Shown here one piece after another: positions 1 to 8,415 of a stretch of 56,367 nucleotides of DNA (position 1 is the first letter of the stretch; every line of letters begins with the position of its first letter). Origin of the DNA: Pseudomonadota bacterium. GTDB lineage: Bacteria > Myxococcota_A > UBA796 > CAJQPC01. Below the pieces are notes generated by a model. That model saw only the letters and a program-made list of their open reading frames with translations, had not been told where the DNA came from and made no database searches. Location: positions 1 through 56,367 of the forward strand of contig JAAESX010000335.1 of NCBI GenBank assembly GCA_024228935.1, read 5' to 3'. The position numbers and the translations under genes were made by a program.

Positions 1-21
1 CCATGACGACAACTCCAGGGT

Positions 22-134
22 TGACGGTCAGCTGTCGACTGAACGGGTGCCAACTCTTGATACCCGTTCAGGTTTTGACACCCGTTCAAGTTTTGACACC
101 CGTTCAAGTTTTGACACCCGTTCAAATGCATACG
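22..134. repeat. 18-bp tandem repeat with flanking inverted repeat
   Basis: Three exact 18-bp units (gttttgacacccgttcaa) lie at 72-89, 90-107 and 108-125, preceded by a degenerate fourth unit at 54-71. Each unit carries a TTGACA hexamer. The arm acccgttca (62-70) also pairs with tgaacgggt at 41-49, so the first unit can form a hairpin. The block lies 3' of the lipoprotein gene on the minus strand, and no gene is visible in 1-234. A second inverted repeat, ggtgtgacg/cgtcacacc (157-165 and 200-208), sits closer to that gene's stop and may help end its transcript. Confidence 0.75.
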
Positions 135-234
135 TCGGATGAGCGGAGTGTCCCCAGGTGTGACGCTCGGTCCGGGTCGCCCCGTCACCTCGTGCGAACG
201 TCACACCCGGCGACATTCAGGACGACTCACGGCC

Positions 235-1395
235 CTATGGCAGCTCGAGCACCAGCCGATACCAGCCCTCGCCCAGCACGCGGCAGTCACCGTCGTGCCA
301 GATCCAGACCGCGCCGTCCCCCAGGATCGAGGCGGGAGCGCTCCCCCACGGCGACGTGTCCGTGCAGGCCGGCGCGGTGGTCCAGGACGAGTCGTCGAAC
401 GCGACGTCGGTCCAAGAGCCAGACGGCGAGCTGTTCGTATGCACCCAGCTGCCGTCGCCGGTGAGCACCTCGGGTACCCCGTCGATGCGAACCGAGGCCA
501 CGAAGCCGGCGATGACCGCCGCCTGGTCCGTCGCGTACACCGCGAACACGTGGGTGCCGCTCTCGAGCGTGTAGTCGTAGGTCGAGGCCGTGCTCCAGCC
601 GCCCTGAAGACCGGTGTCCATGGCCACGCCGTCGATCCAGCCCTCCCACGCATCGTCCGCGGTCAGCTCGATCTGGACCGCGTACTCGACGACAGGGTCC
701 TCGCCCGAGCCCATCTGGATGGCCAGGAGCTCCTGGGTGTCCGAGGTCACCACCAGCGACGCCTCGTCTGGCGTGGTGTCGGTCGGCGCGTAGTCCACGA
801 CCAGGATCTGGGTGGCGCCCGCCTCGAGGGTCCCGTCCGCCATGCCGGAGATCGACAGCTCGGGCGAGCTCGGCGTGTAGACCAGCTCGACGTCAGCCGG
901 GGCCTCGCCGATGTTCTCGAGCGTGAGCGTGACGCTGTCGGAGTCTCCGAGGAGCAGCGTGCCGAAGTCGTGCTCGGCCGGACCCAGCGTCAGATCGGGG
1001 CGGAACGTGTCGCCGATCAGCGGCACCTCGACGGTCGGGCTCGACGGGTCGTTCGAGTCGATGAACAGTGAGCCCTCGTAGGTCTCCTGCTGCTGCGGCG
1101 AGAAGGTCACCGTCGCCTCGACGACCTGACCCTCGGGGACCAGCACCGAGTCGGTGAACGCCACGTCGAACGCCGCGTGATCGACGAACAGATCGTCGAT
1201 GGCCAGGTCCTGCTCGCCGACGTTCTGGATGGCGACGACGACGGCCAGCTCGTCCTGAGCAGCCTGGACGACGCCGAAGTCGATCGAGCCCGGGGAGACC
1301 TCGATGATCGGAGGTCCGGCCTCGCCGATGGGCTCGACGACGTCGGGCTCATCGACGAGTTCGTAGTCAGAACAGGCGAGTGCGAGAAGCAGCAT
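235..1395 (-). CDS. Lipoprotein with ASH-like (choice-of-anchor D) domains
   Basis: 386-residue exported lipoprotein of unknown role. The start gives a minimal signal, MLLLALAC, with the lipobox Cys at residue 8 and no basic n-region. An acidic linker follows, then two Ig-like repeats of the ASH/choice-of-anchor D kind: 'VSPGSIDFGVVQAAQ' near residues 33-47 and 'LTLGPAEHDFGTLLLGD' near 135-151, each followed by a 'VTL.ENIGE' strand. Such domains in myxobacterial and planctomycete proteins are thought to be structural surface modules. The C-terminal 150 residues are beta-rich and contain 'TDVAFDDSSWTTAP', reminiscent of a carbohydrate-binding jelly roll (inference). It is the last gene of its strand group, downstream of the OB-fold gene with a 31-bp gap, so co-transcription is possible. 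Confidence 0.8.
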   Translation of the reverse strand: MLLLALACSDYELVDEPDVVEPIGEAGPPIIEVSPGSIDFGVVQAAQDELAVVVAIQNVGEQDLAIDDLFVDHAAFDVAFTDSVLVPEGQVVEATVTFSPQQQETYEGSLFIDSNDPSSPTVEVPLIGDTFRPDLTLGPAEHDFGTLLLGDSDSVTLTLENIGEAPADVELVYTPSSPELSISGMADGTLEAGATQILVVDYAPTDTTPDEASLVVTSDTQELLAIQMGSGEDPVVEYAVQIELTADDAWEGWIDGVAMDTGLQGGWSTASTYDYTLESGTHVFAVYATDQAAVIAGFVASVRIDGVPEVLTGDGSWVHTNSSPSGSWTDVAFDDSSWTTAPACTDTSPWGSAPASILGDGAVWIWHDGDCRVLGEGWYRLVLELP

Positions 1396-1426
1396 TCTGC
1401 GAGTCTCGCCTATTCCGGGCGTTCCG

Positions 1427-1840
1427 TCAGGAGATTCCGACGACGGTGCCCTTGTCCTGCTTGACCGCCTTCTTCACCCCGTTCTTCGCGTCTTCGGCGT
1501 AGCGCGCCTCGACCTCGACCTCGAGGGTGACCTTGAAGGTGCGGACGGGCGCATCGGCCTCGAACTTCTCGGTCAGATCGGCGTCGATGGCGGCGTCGAC
1601 CACGCCCAGGGCCATGCCCTCGCTGTGGATCCCGAACACCTTGCGGGGCTTGATCTCGAGGCCCGGGAGGAACGTGCCCTCGAGCGCGACACCGGCGATG
1701 TCACCGACCTCGTAGGTGTTCTCGAGGTTCGCCACGATGGTCCGCTCGCCGACCTCGGGGGACTCGAACGTGTAGATGAACAGGGTGTCGGTCTTCTCGT
1801 GGGCGGTCTTGGACGTGACCTTCATCGCGCGGACGGGCAT
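1427..1840 (-). CDS. tRNA-binding (EMAP-II-like OB-fold) domain protein
   Basis: 137-residue cytoplasmic protein. The central stretch 'EIKPRKVFGIHSEGMALGVV' (about residues 62-81) fits the signature of the tRNA_bind OB-fold seen in CsaA, EMAP-II and the C-terminus of MetRS (N-L-x-x-R-K-x-x-G-x-x-S-x-G-M). 'VANLENTYEVGDIAGVALEG' precedes it as the earlier strands. A longer beta-rich tail follows, making it larger than stand-alone CsaA (about 110 residues). The start is fixed by a strong ribosome site: AAGGAG lies about 6 nt before ATG at 1840. It is divergent from the hook-IN gene, sharing a 54-bp promoter gap. It may be an RNA-binding chaperone or trans-acting synthetase partner; no synthetase gene is nearby. 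Confidence 0.65.
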   Translation of the reverse strand: MPVRAMKVTSKTAHEKTDTLFIYTFESPEVGERTIVANLENTYEVGDIAGVALEGTFLPGLEIKPRKVFGIHSEGMALGVVDAAIDADLTEKFEADAPVRTFKVTLEVEVEARYAEDAKNGVKKAVKQDKGTVVGIS

Positions 1841-1894
1841 GGCGTCTCCTTCTTTGGCCGCCCGCTAACGTGAATCCGACGGGATTCCGATCGC

Positions 1895-3496
1895 GTGGTC
1901 GTGAACATCGGATCCGTCACGAACATCAGCGGTGTGTCGAGCGCCTACAGCAGCGCGGCGACCGCCAAGGCCCGGACCGCGGCGGCGACACGGCGTGCGG
2001 ACCTGGTGTCGTTCCACCTCGAGACCAACGCCCTGGCCAAGACGCTCTCGCGCATCCGGACCGACCTCGACGAGATGGAAGGCAGCATCGGCAATGGGCG
2101 GCGAGTCCGCATCGGCTCGGACGCCATCGACCTGGCATCGGACCTCGAGTACACGACGCTCACCTCGACCGAAGAGCTCAACACGGACGACACGTCGTAC
2201 TCCGAGCACGACCTGAGCTGGTCGGGGTCGTCGACCGCCGGGATCCAGATCACCGGCGACTACAACGGCAAGTACGGGGACGAGACGCTGGAGTTCAAGG
2301 TCAAGCGCGACCGGACCATCGGAGGAAACCGCTGGATCCGTGTCGACATGAGCCTGGCGTCGACGGGCAAGAAGAAGGACACCCTGTGGTTCCAGCCGTA
2401 CACCGACCCCGTCTCGGACACGTCGAAGGCCGGGCTGACCGTCACGCTCACCGGCGGTGAGGTGGACAAGAACGACGTGGCGGCCGTGGACGTCTGGGAC
2501 ACCGTCGGCACAGACCTGGACCCGGACCAGGCGTTCAGCGACCTGGACTCGTGGGTCGACGGCACGGTCACCGATGGCTCGTTCGAGATCGACGGCGTCT
2601 CGATCGACGTGTACGCCGACGACACGCTGAACGACGTCATGGCCCGGATCGAGGCCAACGTCAGCCACATCGACGTCTCGCTGGCGGACGACCAGCTCAC
2701 CTTCACCCGCACCACCTCTGACGACACGGACATCGTGGTCGGCTCGGACACCTCTGGCTTCCTCGACGCGATGAAGCTGACGGGGGCGACCGCCGACCTG
2801 GGCTACGCCGGCACCGGGACGGGCGAGACCCCCATCAGCGACGTCGACGACCTGTCGAGCGTGAGCGACGGAACCCTGACCATCAACGGCGTGGCGCTCT
2901 CGATCGACGTGGACGCGGACTCGCTGGTCGACGTCATGCAGGCCATCAACGACGGCGTCGAGGGCGTTTCGGCGTCGCTCGACGTCGAGTCCGGGACCAT
3001 CGAGCTGCGCACGACGGGCAACGTCCGAAACATCACCCTCGCCGACGACACCGGGCTTCTGTCCGCTTTCGGCATCGAGGACGGCGTCTACCGAGGCTGC
3101 TCCGGGCGCTCGCTGGGAAGCGGCAAGCGGCGGGACGTGACCGACCTCATGCTCGAGATGGAGCAGGCAGTGGCGGCCTGGAACGCGGCGGGCGGCGACT
3201 CGGTGGGCTCGCTGAAGACCGCGCTGTCCGACGGCATCGACTTGCACACGGAAGACTCGAGCTGGGAGGACATCGGCCTGTCCTTCGACTTCGACGAGAG
3301 CTCGCCGATGGACCTGGACCTCTCAGCGCTCGACAAGATCCTGCGCGCGGACCCCGACACCTTCTTCGAGTTGGTCATCGGCGGGGACAAGACGAACGGG
3401 CTGATGGACACGATGCTCGCGGTGCTGGAGATGACCGGAGAGACGCTGGCGAGCGAGCACGGGAGCTCGGGCCTGCTGGTGGACATCGCGGCGTAG
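1895..3496 (+). CDS. FliD-like protein with two flagellin hook-IN motifs
   Basis: 533 residues. Two copies of the flagellar hook-IN motif are visible: 'FEIDGVSIDVYADDTLNDVM' (about residue 230 on) and 'LTINGVALSIDVDADSLVDV' (about residue 327 on). Each is followed by the usual 'gV.ASld...g.l.L.t' hairpin. The hook-IN motif is typical of FliD, the filament cap, and of some flagellins. The N-terminus is Ala/Ser/Thr-rich and helical, as in axial proteins, and the C-terminus ends in a long helix. The start is GTG at 1895 or GTG at 1901, with no clear ribosome site. No other flagellar gene is in the window, so a flagellar role is uncertain; a surface appendage or adhesin built on the same fold is possible. 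Confidence 0.65.
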   Translation: MVVNIGSVTNISGVSSAYSSAATAKARTAAATRRADLVSFHLETNALAKTLSRIRTDLDEMEGSIGNGRRVRIGSDAIDLASDLEYTTLTSTEELNTDDTSYSEHDLSWSGSSTAGIQITGDYNGKYGDETLEFKVKRDRTIGGNRWIRVDMSLASTGKKKDTLWFQPYTDPVSDTSKAGLTVTLTGGEVDKNDVAAVDVWDTVGTDLDPDQAFSDLDSWVDGTVTDGSFEIDGVSIDVYADDTLNDVMARIEANVSHIDVSLADDQLTFTRTTSDDTDIVVGSDTSGFLDAMKLTGATADLGYAGTGTGETPISDVDDLSSVSDGTLTINGVALSIDVDADSLVDVMQAINDGVEGVSASLDVESGTIELRTTGNVRNITLADDTGLLSAFGIEDGVYRGCSGRSLGSGKRRDVTDLMLEMEQAVAAWNAAGGDSVGSLKTALSDGIDLHTEDSSWEDIGLSFDFDESSPMDLDLSALDKILRADPDTFFELVIGGDKTNGLMDTMLAVLEMTGETLASEHGSSGLLVDIAA

Positions 3497-3510
3497 CGCG
3501 CAGAACCCGC

Positions 3511-3594
3511 GAGGGTGACGGTCAGCCTCGGGCTTGTGCGTCGCTGAGCGCCCGCTTCGTCGAGAGTGACGGTCAGCCTCCGGCTTCTGCGTCG
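3511..3594. repeat. Pair of 33-bp direct repeats, 51-bp period
   Basis: Two copies of a 33-bp sequence (3511-3543 and 3562-3594) differ at three positions. They begin gagggtgacggtcagcctc and gagagtgacggtcagcctc, and their starts are exactly 51 bp apart. They fill the 134-bp gap between two convergent genes. The core TGACGGTCAGC also occurs at 23-33 beside the leftmost tandem repeat. They may mark a mobile intergenic repeat or a duplicated terminator. Confidence 0.7.
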
Positions 3595-3630
3595 ATCCGA
3601 AACCCTGCCCCGACTCCGCGCGACCCGACG

Positions 3631-5004
3631 CTACTCCAGGACCTCCGGACAGAACCGCGCGTTCGCGAACACATCGCAGCCCTCGAGCCGCTCGGCCCGG
3701 TAGAGCCCCACGGACTCGTCCTCCCACCGGTAGCTCCACACGACGTCGTCGGTCACCTGATCGACCTCGAGGATGCGCGCCCGGCTCGAGTCCAGCGCCC
3801 CGTCGCAGCCCGGACAGTGCCCGATCGCCAGCAGGATCCGGTCGTCGCCGAGCCAGTCGGCGCCTCCCCACGCCGGCTCCTGCCAGTCGTCCTCGGTCCA
3901 CTCCCAGTCGAGTTCGTAGGTGCCGTGGATGAGGTCGAGCTGGAACTCGCGCACGCTGCTGTGCTCGCCCGGCTTCCGCTCGCCGTTGTTGTACAGGAGT
4001 AGCCGGTCCCCCTCGACGTGGATGTCGTGCGGCAGGTAGAAGCCGTCGTCCGTGATGGACGTCCCGCGCAGGTCGACGTCGATGAGGCCCGTCTCGATGT
4101 CGATCCGCACGATGCGGTTCAGGTTCCGGACGTTGACCCAGGCGTGCGTCGGGTTGCCGTCGTCGTCCTCGTCCACCTGCAGCGCGTTCGGGTGGTAGGT
4201 GTCGCCGCTTCCGGCAGGGAGCTCGCCCCGGTCGACCGCGTCGTCGCTGTTCCAGTCCCAGACGAGCGCTCCGCCGTCATCAGGGTCCCGGATCTCCACG
4301 CCCCAGCCCAGGTAGCCGTCGCCGTTGATGGTCGTCAGGCCGGCCGTCAGCCCAGACGCGGTCAGCCCCACGTCGTGGTGGTACTCGCCACCCGTCACGG
4401 GCTGGGGGCCGGCGTAGAGCAGCTCGTGGCCCATGTCGATGATGCGCGGTGCGCCGGTCAGCTCGTAGCCGCCGCCGTAGATCAGCTCGCCAGGCCCTGC
4501 GAGCGAGGCATCCGCGCTGCCCATCTCGTCCTCGACGTCGTGGTACCAGCGGATCTCGCCGTCCGGATCTAAGATGACGAGCCGCTGGTCGTTGGTCGAC
4601 TTGCCGCCCTCGAACGGGTTGGTCAGCGTGTAGACGCCGGTCATCGCCGAGGTGTCCCCGGAGACCACGCCCTCCTCGACGCCCACGGGAATGCGGTTCG
4701 TGCTCGTGCGGAACTCGCCGCGAGCCCAGAGGTCCTGACCCGACTCGGCCTCGATCACGCAGTCGTAGGTCGACGAGGCGAGCAGCCCGAACACCCCGAC
4801 GACGTGGTTCGTCCGGCCCTCGCTGCGGACCACGTGGACGTCGCGGTCGTCGTCGCGCGAGGTGCAGGTCACCACAACGTCACCGGCCTCTTCGAGCTCG
4901 ATGTCCAGGTGCTTTCCGGTCACGGCGAGCGCCTTGTCGACGCTCCACCGGAGGCCCAGGTTCCCTTCGGTCTTCTGGCAGGCGGCGAGAGCGAGCAGCA
5001 GCAT
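3631..5004 (-). CDS. Arylsulfotransferase (ASST)-like beta-propeller lipoprotein
   Basis: 457-residue lipoprotein with signal MLLLALAAC (Cys 9). After an Ig-like N-terminal domain, the body matches the arylsulfotransferase/ASST propeller family: 'GGEYHHDVGLTASG', 'DTYHPNALQVDEDDDGNPTH', 'VNVRNLNRIVRID', 'YLPHDIHVEGDRLLLYNNGE' and a final 'RILEVDQVTDDVVWSYRW' blade. Classical ASST moves a sulfuryl group between phenols in the periplasm using a catalytic His; candidate His residues here are in YHPN and LPHDIH, but assignment needs a structure. It is the last gene of a four-gene minus-strand operon, 9 bp after the Ser/Thr kinase, which suggests it may be an output or partner of that signalling unit. 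Many proteins of this family have no assayed activity. Confidence 0.8.
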   Translation of the reverse strand: MLLLALAACQKTEGNLGLRWSVDKALAVTGKHLDIELEEAGDVVVTCTSRDDDRDVHVVRSEGRTNHVVGVFGLLASSTYDCVIEAESGQDLWARGEFRTSTNRIPVGVEEGVVSGDTSAMTGVYTLTNPFEGGKSTNDQRLVILDPDGEIRWYHDVEDEMGSADASLAGPGELIYGGGYELTGAPRIIDMGHELLYAGPQPVTGGEYHHDVGLTASGLTAGLTTINGDGYLGWGVEIRDPDDGGALVWDWNSDDAVDRGELPAGSGDTYHPNALQVDEDDDGNPTHAWVNVRNLNRIVRIDIETGLIDVDLRGTSITDDGFYLPHDIHVEGDRLLLYNNGERKPGEHSSVREFQLDLIHGTYELDWEWTEDDWQEPAWGGADWLGDDRILLAIGHCPGCDGALDSSRARILEVDQVTDDVVWSYRWEDESVGLYRAERLEGCDVFANARFCPEVLE

Positions 5005-5013
5005 CCCTACGCT

Positions 5014-6549
5014 TTATCTCGAAGCGGACCAGGTCCCCTTGTCGTTGTTGCCGACACGGACGCCGCCCTTCATCGACGAGCCACTCGTCACCGTGCCGTC
5101 GAGCACGATGTTGCCGCTCATCCGACGCTGGCCGGACACGACGATGCTCCCGTTTCCGGCCGCGTCCAGCGTCGCGGTTCCGGTGACAGGCGTCTTCACC
5201 GACACCCCCGCCATGTACAGGGTCGCCGTGCCCGAGAGGCTCGTCCCCGACTGACTCAGGTACAGCGTCATCGAGCGGTTGTTGAAGGTGCCGTGCCAGG
5301 TCCCTGCGATGTCGGCGGAGCCAGCCGGCTCGGGCTCGGGCACCGGCTCCTCCCACGGGTCGGCCTCGACCGCCACCTTCTTGGCGGGCTTGGCGACCGG
5401 CGCGACCTCGGGCTCGGGCTCGGGAACCGGGGGAGCCTTGGGGTCGGCGACCACGACCTCGGGCTCGGCAGCCGGTCCCGGCGCGTCCCGCATCGTGGTC
5501 CACCACGCAGCCAGCCCTCCGCCGACGCCCAGCAGCAGCAGCAACAGGACACCCAGGACGATCGGAAGGCGCGAGGGCGGCTCGACGGCGGGGCGCTCGG
5601 GAGCGGGCTCGTCGACCAGCGACGACGGGTCCATGGTCCCCAGCGCCGAGGGCGGGTCCGGGTCCGAGCCCGCGAAGCCGTTGCCATCGCCCAGATCGTC
5701 GAGGCTGAGCGTGGCGTGGCTCGGAACGGGCGTGAGCATCGCGGCCGGAGCGCCAGCCGGGACGCTGGAGAGTCCGGCGGAGAGTGCCGCCGTCATCGCG
5801 CCGGCGTCGTCGTAGCGCTGCTCGGGCTTGTACCGGGTGGACCGCTGGATCACCGGAACGAGCGGCGCGGGGATGCCGATCAGCAGCTCGTCGTCGAGCT
5901 CCGAGGCGTACAGATCGATGGGCATCTGCCCGGTCAGCGAGGCGAACAGCGTCGTGCCGACCGCATAGAGATCCGCTCGCTGATCGACCCGTCGGGCCGA
6001 GATCCGCTGTTCGGGCGCCATGAACCCGAGCGTGCCCATCACCGACCCGGTCTTGGTCAGCGGCTTCGGCGCGTCACTGACGTGCGCGATGCCGAAGTCG
6101 GCGAGCTTCGGCGTGCCGTCCTCGGCCAGCAGGATGTTCTGCGGCTTGATGTCCCGATGGACGATGCCCTCGCCGTGCGCGACACGCAGCGCCTCGAGGA
6201 CCGCCAGTGCGATGCGACCGGCCTCGTGCGGGGTCCGCGGGCCATCCCGCTCGAGCAGGTCACCGAGCGAGCCACCCGGGAGCAGCTCCATGACCATGAA
6301 CGCGCGCTCGTCGTCCAGCCCGACATCGACGACCTGGACGATGTTGGGATGGGAGAGGCGCGCCATGGTGCGAGCCTCGGTCAGGAACCGCTCGCGAATC
6401 GTGATGCTCTTCATCAGCCGCGGAGCCAGGACCTTCACCGCCCGGTCGACGTGCAGCATCGTGTCCCACGCCGCGTAGACGGTCGCCATACCGCCTTCGC
6501 CGAGTTTCCGACGAAGCTCGTAGCGACCGTTGGCGAGGGACCCGTTCAC
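5014..6549 (-). CDS. PknB-type Ser/Thr protein kinase with extracytoplasmic domain
   Basis: 511-residue membrane receptor-type kinase. The kinase domain spans about residues 10-260, with the Gly loop GEGGMATVY (17-25), the ATP-binding Lys 39 (AVKV), catalytic HRDIKPQN (131-138), DFG (151-153) and APEQ (178-181), so it looks active. A Pro/Ala/Ser-rich juxtamembrane segment leads to one transmembrane helix (about 329-350, IVLGVLLLLLLGVGGG). An outside Pro/Glu linker (PVPEPEPEVAPV) and a beta-rich domain (about 411-511, starting 'DIAGTWHGTFNN') follow and could be a sensor. The start is GTG. It is third in the operon, 9 bp after the unknown 6559-7776 gene and 9 bp before the ASST-like gene. Substrates are unknown. 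Confidence 0.93.
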   Translation of the reverse strand: MNGSLANGRYELRRKLGEGGMATVYAAWDTMLHVDRAVKVLAPRLMKSITIRERFLTEARTMARLSHPNIVQVVDVGLDDERAFMVMELLPGGSLGDLLERDGPRTPHEAGRIALAVLEALRVAHGEGIVHRDIKPQNILLAEDGTPKLADFGIAHVSDAPKPLTKTGSVMGTLGFMAPEQRISARRVDQRADLYAVGTTLFASLTGQMPIDLYASELDDELLIGIPAPLVPVIQRSTRYKPEQRYDDAGAMTAALSAGLSSVPAGAPAAMLTPVPSHATLSLDDLGDGNGFAGSDPDPPSALGTMDPSSLVDEPAPERPAVEPPSRLPIVLGVLLLLLLGVGGGLAAWWTTMRDAPGPAAEPEVVVADPKAPPVPEPEPEVAPVAKPAKKVAVEADPWEEPVPEPEPAGSADIAGTWHGTFNNRSMTLYLSQSGTSLSGTATLYMAGVSVKTPVTGTATLDAAGNGSIVVSGQRRMSGNIVLDGTVTSGSSMKGGVRVGNNDKGTWSASR

Positions 6550-6558
6550 ACCGGGACG

Positions 6559-7776
6559 CTACCCCAGGAGCTTCGTGATCCGCCGAGCCAGCGCGCCCAC
6601 AGCCGGGCGCTCCAGCGCGGGCAGCGTCTCCTCGGTGAAGCCGCCCTCGGGCACCTCGAGCGCACCCAGCGCCATGCCACAGGCGGCATCGACCGCGATG
6701 TCCTTCCGGTACCAGTCCATGAACCAGTCCGCGCCGTCACCCTGGGCCTGGACGACGCCGTCCTCGACGGTGAACGTCAGCTCTCCGACGCGCCCCGGGT
6801 CCAGCGCGTGCAGCACCTCGGCCAGCGCCTCGCGACCGGGCAGGTTCTGGGGCCAGTCGCCCTCGGCGTGACGAAGGATGGCGTCACGGAACGCCCGCTC
6901 GACCTTGTCGGGCAGCGAAACGCCCGCCTCCTTCTCAGCGGCGACCTCGGCCAGCACGGCGTCCACGTCCGGCAGCGGCTCGGTCAAGTCGGGCAGGGGC
7001 GCGGTCTCCTCGAAGTCCGGCAGCGGCTGGGTCTCGCCGGACTCCATCGCCGCCTCGATCTCCGCCACGGCATCGGCCATCGGTGGCGCCTTCACGCGCT
7101 TCAAGGACAGGGCGTCCTCGATCTCGGCCTCGGCGGCCGAGGCGGCGTCGGGCTCCTCGTCGTGGGACCACGCCGCGTCGTGCGGGGTGACCTCGATGCG
7201 GACGCAGGCGCCCTGGAGCTCCTGACGCAGCGTCGTGGGGTCCTCGCACAGGATGACGATGACGTTGTTGCTGCCGCGCAGGACCTCGTGTCCGGGCCAC
7301 TCGGTGATGGGGGGTGCGTCGTGGTCGAACGCAGGCAGGCGCTTCCGGCGGACGCCCGCGTAGCTGTCGACCTTGACCAGGATGTAGGCCTGGTCGGCGC
7401 CGGCGGTGGTCAGCGCCAGCCACATCACGCCGAACGCTCCCTCGACGGTGCTGGTGTGCCGCTTGACCCGGATCGCGTCGAGCGTGACGCGAACGTCTAC
7501 GAGCCGCCGGAACGCCCCCAGGTCGACGCCGTTGAAGTCGAGCTTGGCCTTCCGCAGGTCCGGCGACAGCTTGCCGTCAGACGGGTCCGGGTCCAAGACA
7601 CCGACGATGTCCCGCGACTGCGACAGGAACGCGCGCAGCACCTCGGCCGCGCCCACGATCTTGCCGTTCACAGCCCAGCGTCCCTCGCGCACGGGTGGTC
7701 CGTGCAGAAGGAAGACGTTGGCCTCGTCGGCCAGGTACCGGGTCTTGAGCTCCTCGATCCAGGTCGGCCAGGGCAT
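6559..7776 (-). CDS. Unknown cytoplasmic protein, possibly a degenerate AAA-associated domain
   Basis: 405 residues, no signal peptide or membrane segment. The first 200 residues have short resemblances to the N-terminal region that precedes the AAA+ core in some large bacterial ATPases: 'YLADEANVFLLHGPP', a 'RAFLSQSRDIVGVLDP' segment, then 'AYILVKVDSYA' and 'SNNVIVILCEDPTTLR'. No Walker A or B motif follows, so if the link is right the ATPase core is missing. An acidic, Pro-rich linker (about 210-290) joins a C-terminal alpha/beta domain. The start ATG is preceded by GGAG. It lies 3 bp after the frameshifted lipoprotein gene and 9 bp before the kinase gene, so it probably works with the kinase. 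Function not recognised. Confidence 0.7.
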   Translation of the reverse strand: MPWPTWIEELKTRYLADEANVFLLHGPPVREGRWAVNGKIVGAAEVLRAFLSQSRDIVGVLDPDPSDGKLSPDLRKAKLDFNGVDLGAFRRLVDVRVTLDAIRVKRHTSTVEGAFGVMWLALTTAGADQAYILVKVDSYAGVRRKRLPAFDHDAPPITEWPGHEVLRGSNNVIVILCEDPTTLRQELQGACVRIEVTPHDAAWSHDEEPDAASAAEAEIEDALSLKRVKAPPMADAVAEIEAAMESGETQPLPDFEETAPLPDLTEPLPDVDAVLAEVAAEKEAGVSLPDKVERAFRDAILRHAEGDWPQNLPGREALAEVLHALDPGRVGELTFTVEDGVVQAQGDGADWFMDWYRKDIAVDAACGMALGALEVPEGGFTEETLPALERPAVGALARRITKLLG

Positions 7777-7779
7777 CGC

Positions 7780-8344
7780 TCACTCCGTGGGGGGCATTTG
7801 GGTGGTGTAGGCGCCGTGCATCGGCGTGCCGTCGACCCCATCGGGCCGGACCGGCGTCAGCGCCCAGGTACAGCGGCGCTCGCCCTGCGGGTGCGGGGAC
7901 TGGATGCGCCAGAGGGGGGACAACCGGTAGCCGCGGTTCGGCCCGGTGTGGATGACGTCGTACGTCTTCTCGTGGTCGACGTCGCTGACCTTGCCGTTCA
8001 GGAGCGTGACGTCGCAGGCGACCTCGAAGCGCACCTGCCAGCCCTCGCCGACGGCCGGGACGGCGAGCTCGGCCATGAGGATGTGATCCCCCTCGGCCAG
8101 GGTTCCCGCGTCGAGCCCGATGAAGTCCGGGCAGTCCTTGTCGTCGCCCTGGCAGATCCCGACGGAGTCCTCGCCGTAGGGGCGCACCCCGGCGCGAAGG
8201 TCGTCCAGTGGCTCGCTCAGGAGCGCGGCCTCCCAGTCCTCGAGCGCGTTCGCCGGGGGGGGGGACACACTCCGGACAGGCCACCTCCGGGCAGTCCTGG
8301 GCGGTCTCACAGGCCGCCAGCATCGAGAGAAACAGCATGGTCAT
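7780..8344 (-). CDS. Small lipoprotein, frame broken at a 10-G run
   Basis: The reading frame opens at ATG 8344 with a good ribosome site (AAGGAG, 7 nt upstream) and encodes MTMLFLSMLAAC, a lipoprotein signal, then 'ETAQDCPEVACPECVPPP'. At the homopolymer G10 (8255-8264; C10 on the coding strand) the frame is lost. The downstream coding frame ('ANALEDWEAALLSEPLDDLR' to 'HGAYTTQMPPTE') is rejoined if the run had nine residues. The restored product would be about 187 residues. Function is unknown; the mature part contains 'ICQGDDKDCPDF' and 'TGPNRGYRLSPLWRIQSP'. It is the first gene of the kinase operon. The run could be a phase-variable contingency tract or a sequencing miscount. Confidence 0.75.
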
Positions 8345-8415
8345 CGCGTAACTCCTTCGTCCCGGCGGGTGCCGTTGTTTCAGCGTGGGGCTACGCTGGC
8401 CGAGGAGGTGACGCC

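Noticed and set aside
54..125. CRISPR array
   Set aside because: Units are contiguous 18-mers without spacers, and no cas genes are present.
1895..3496. Start of a flagellar gene cluster
   Set aside because: No other flagellar gene in the window; only the hook-IN domain is present.
4804..8415. Continuous plus-strand open frame upstream of the E-E-A-A-V gene
   Set aside because: It is antisense to three well-supported minus-strand genes; only the part from TTG 8416 has a ribosome site and signal peptide.
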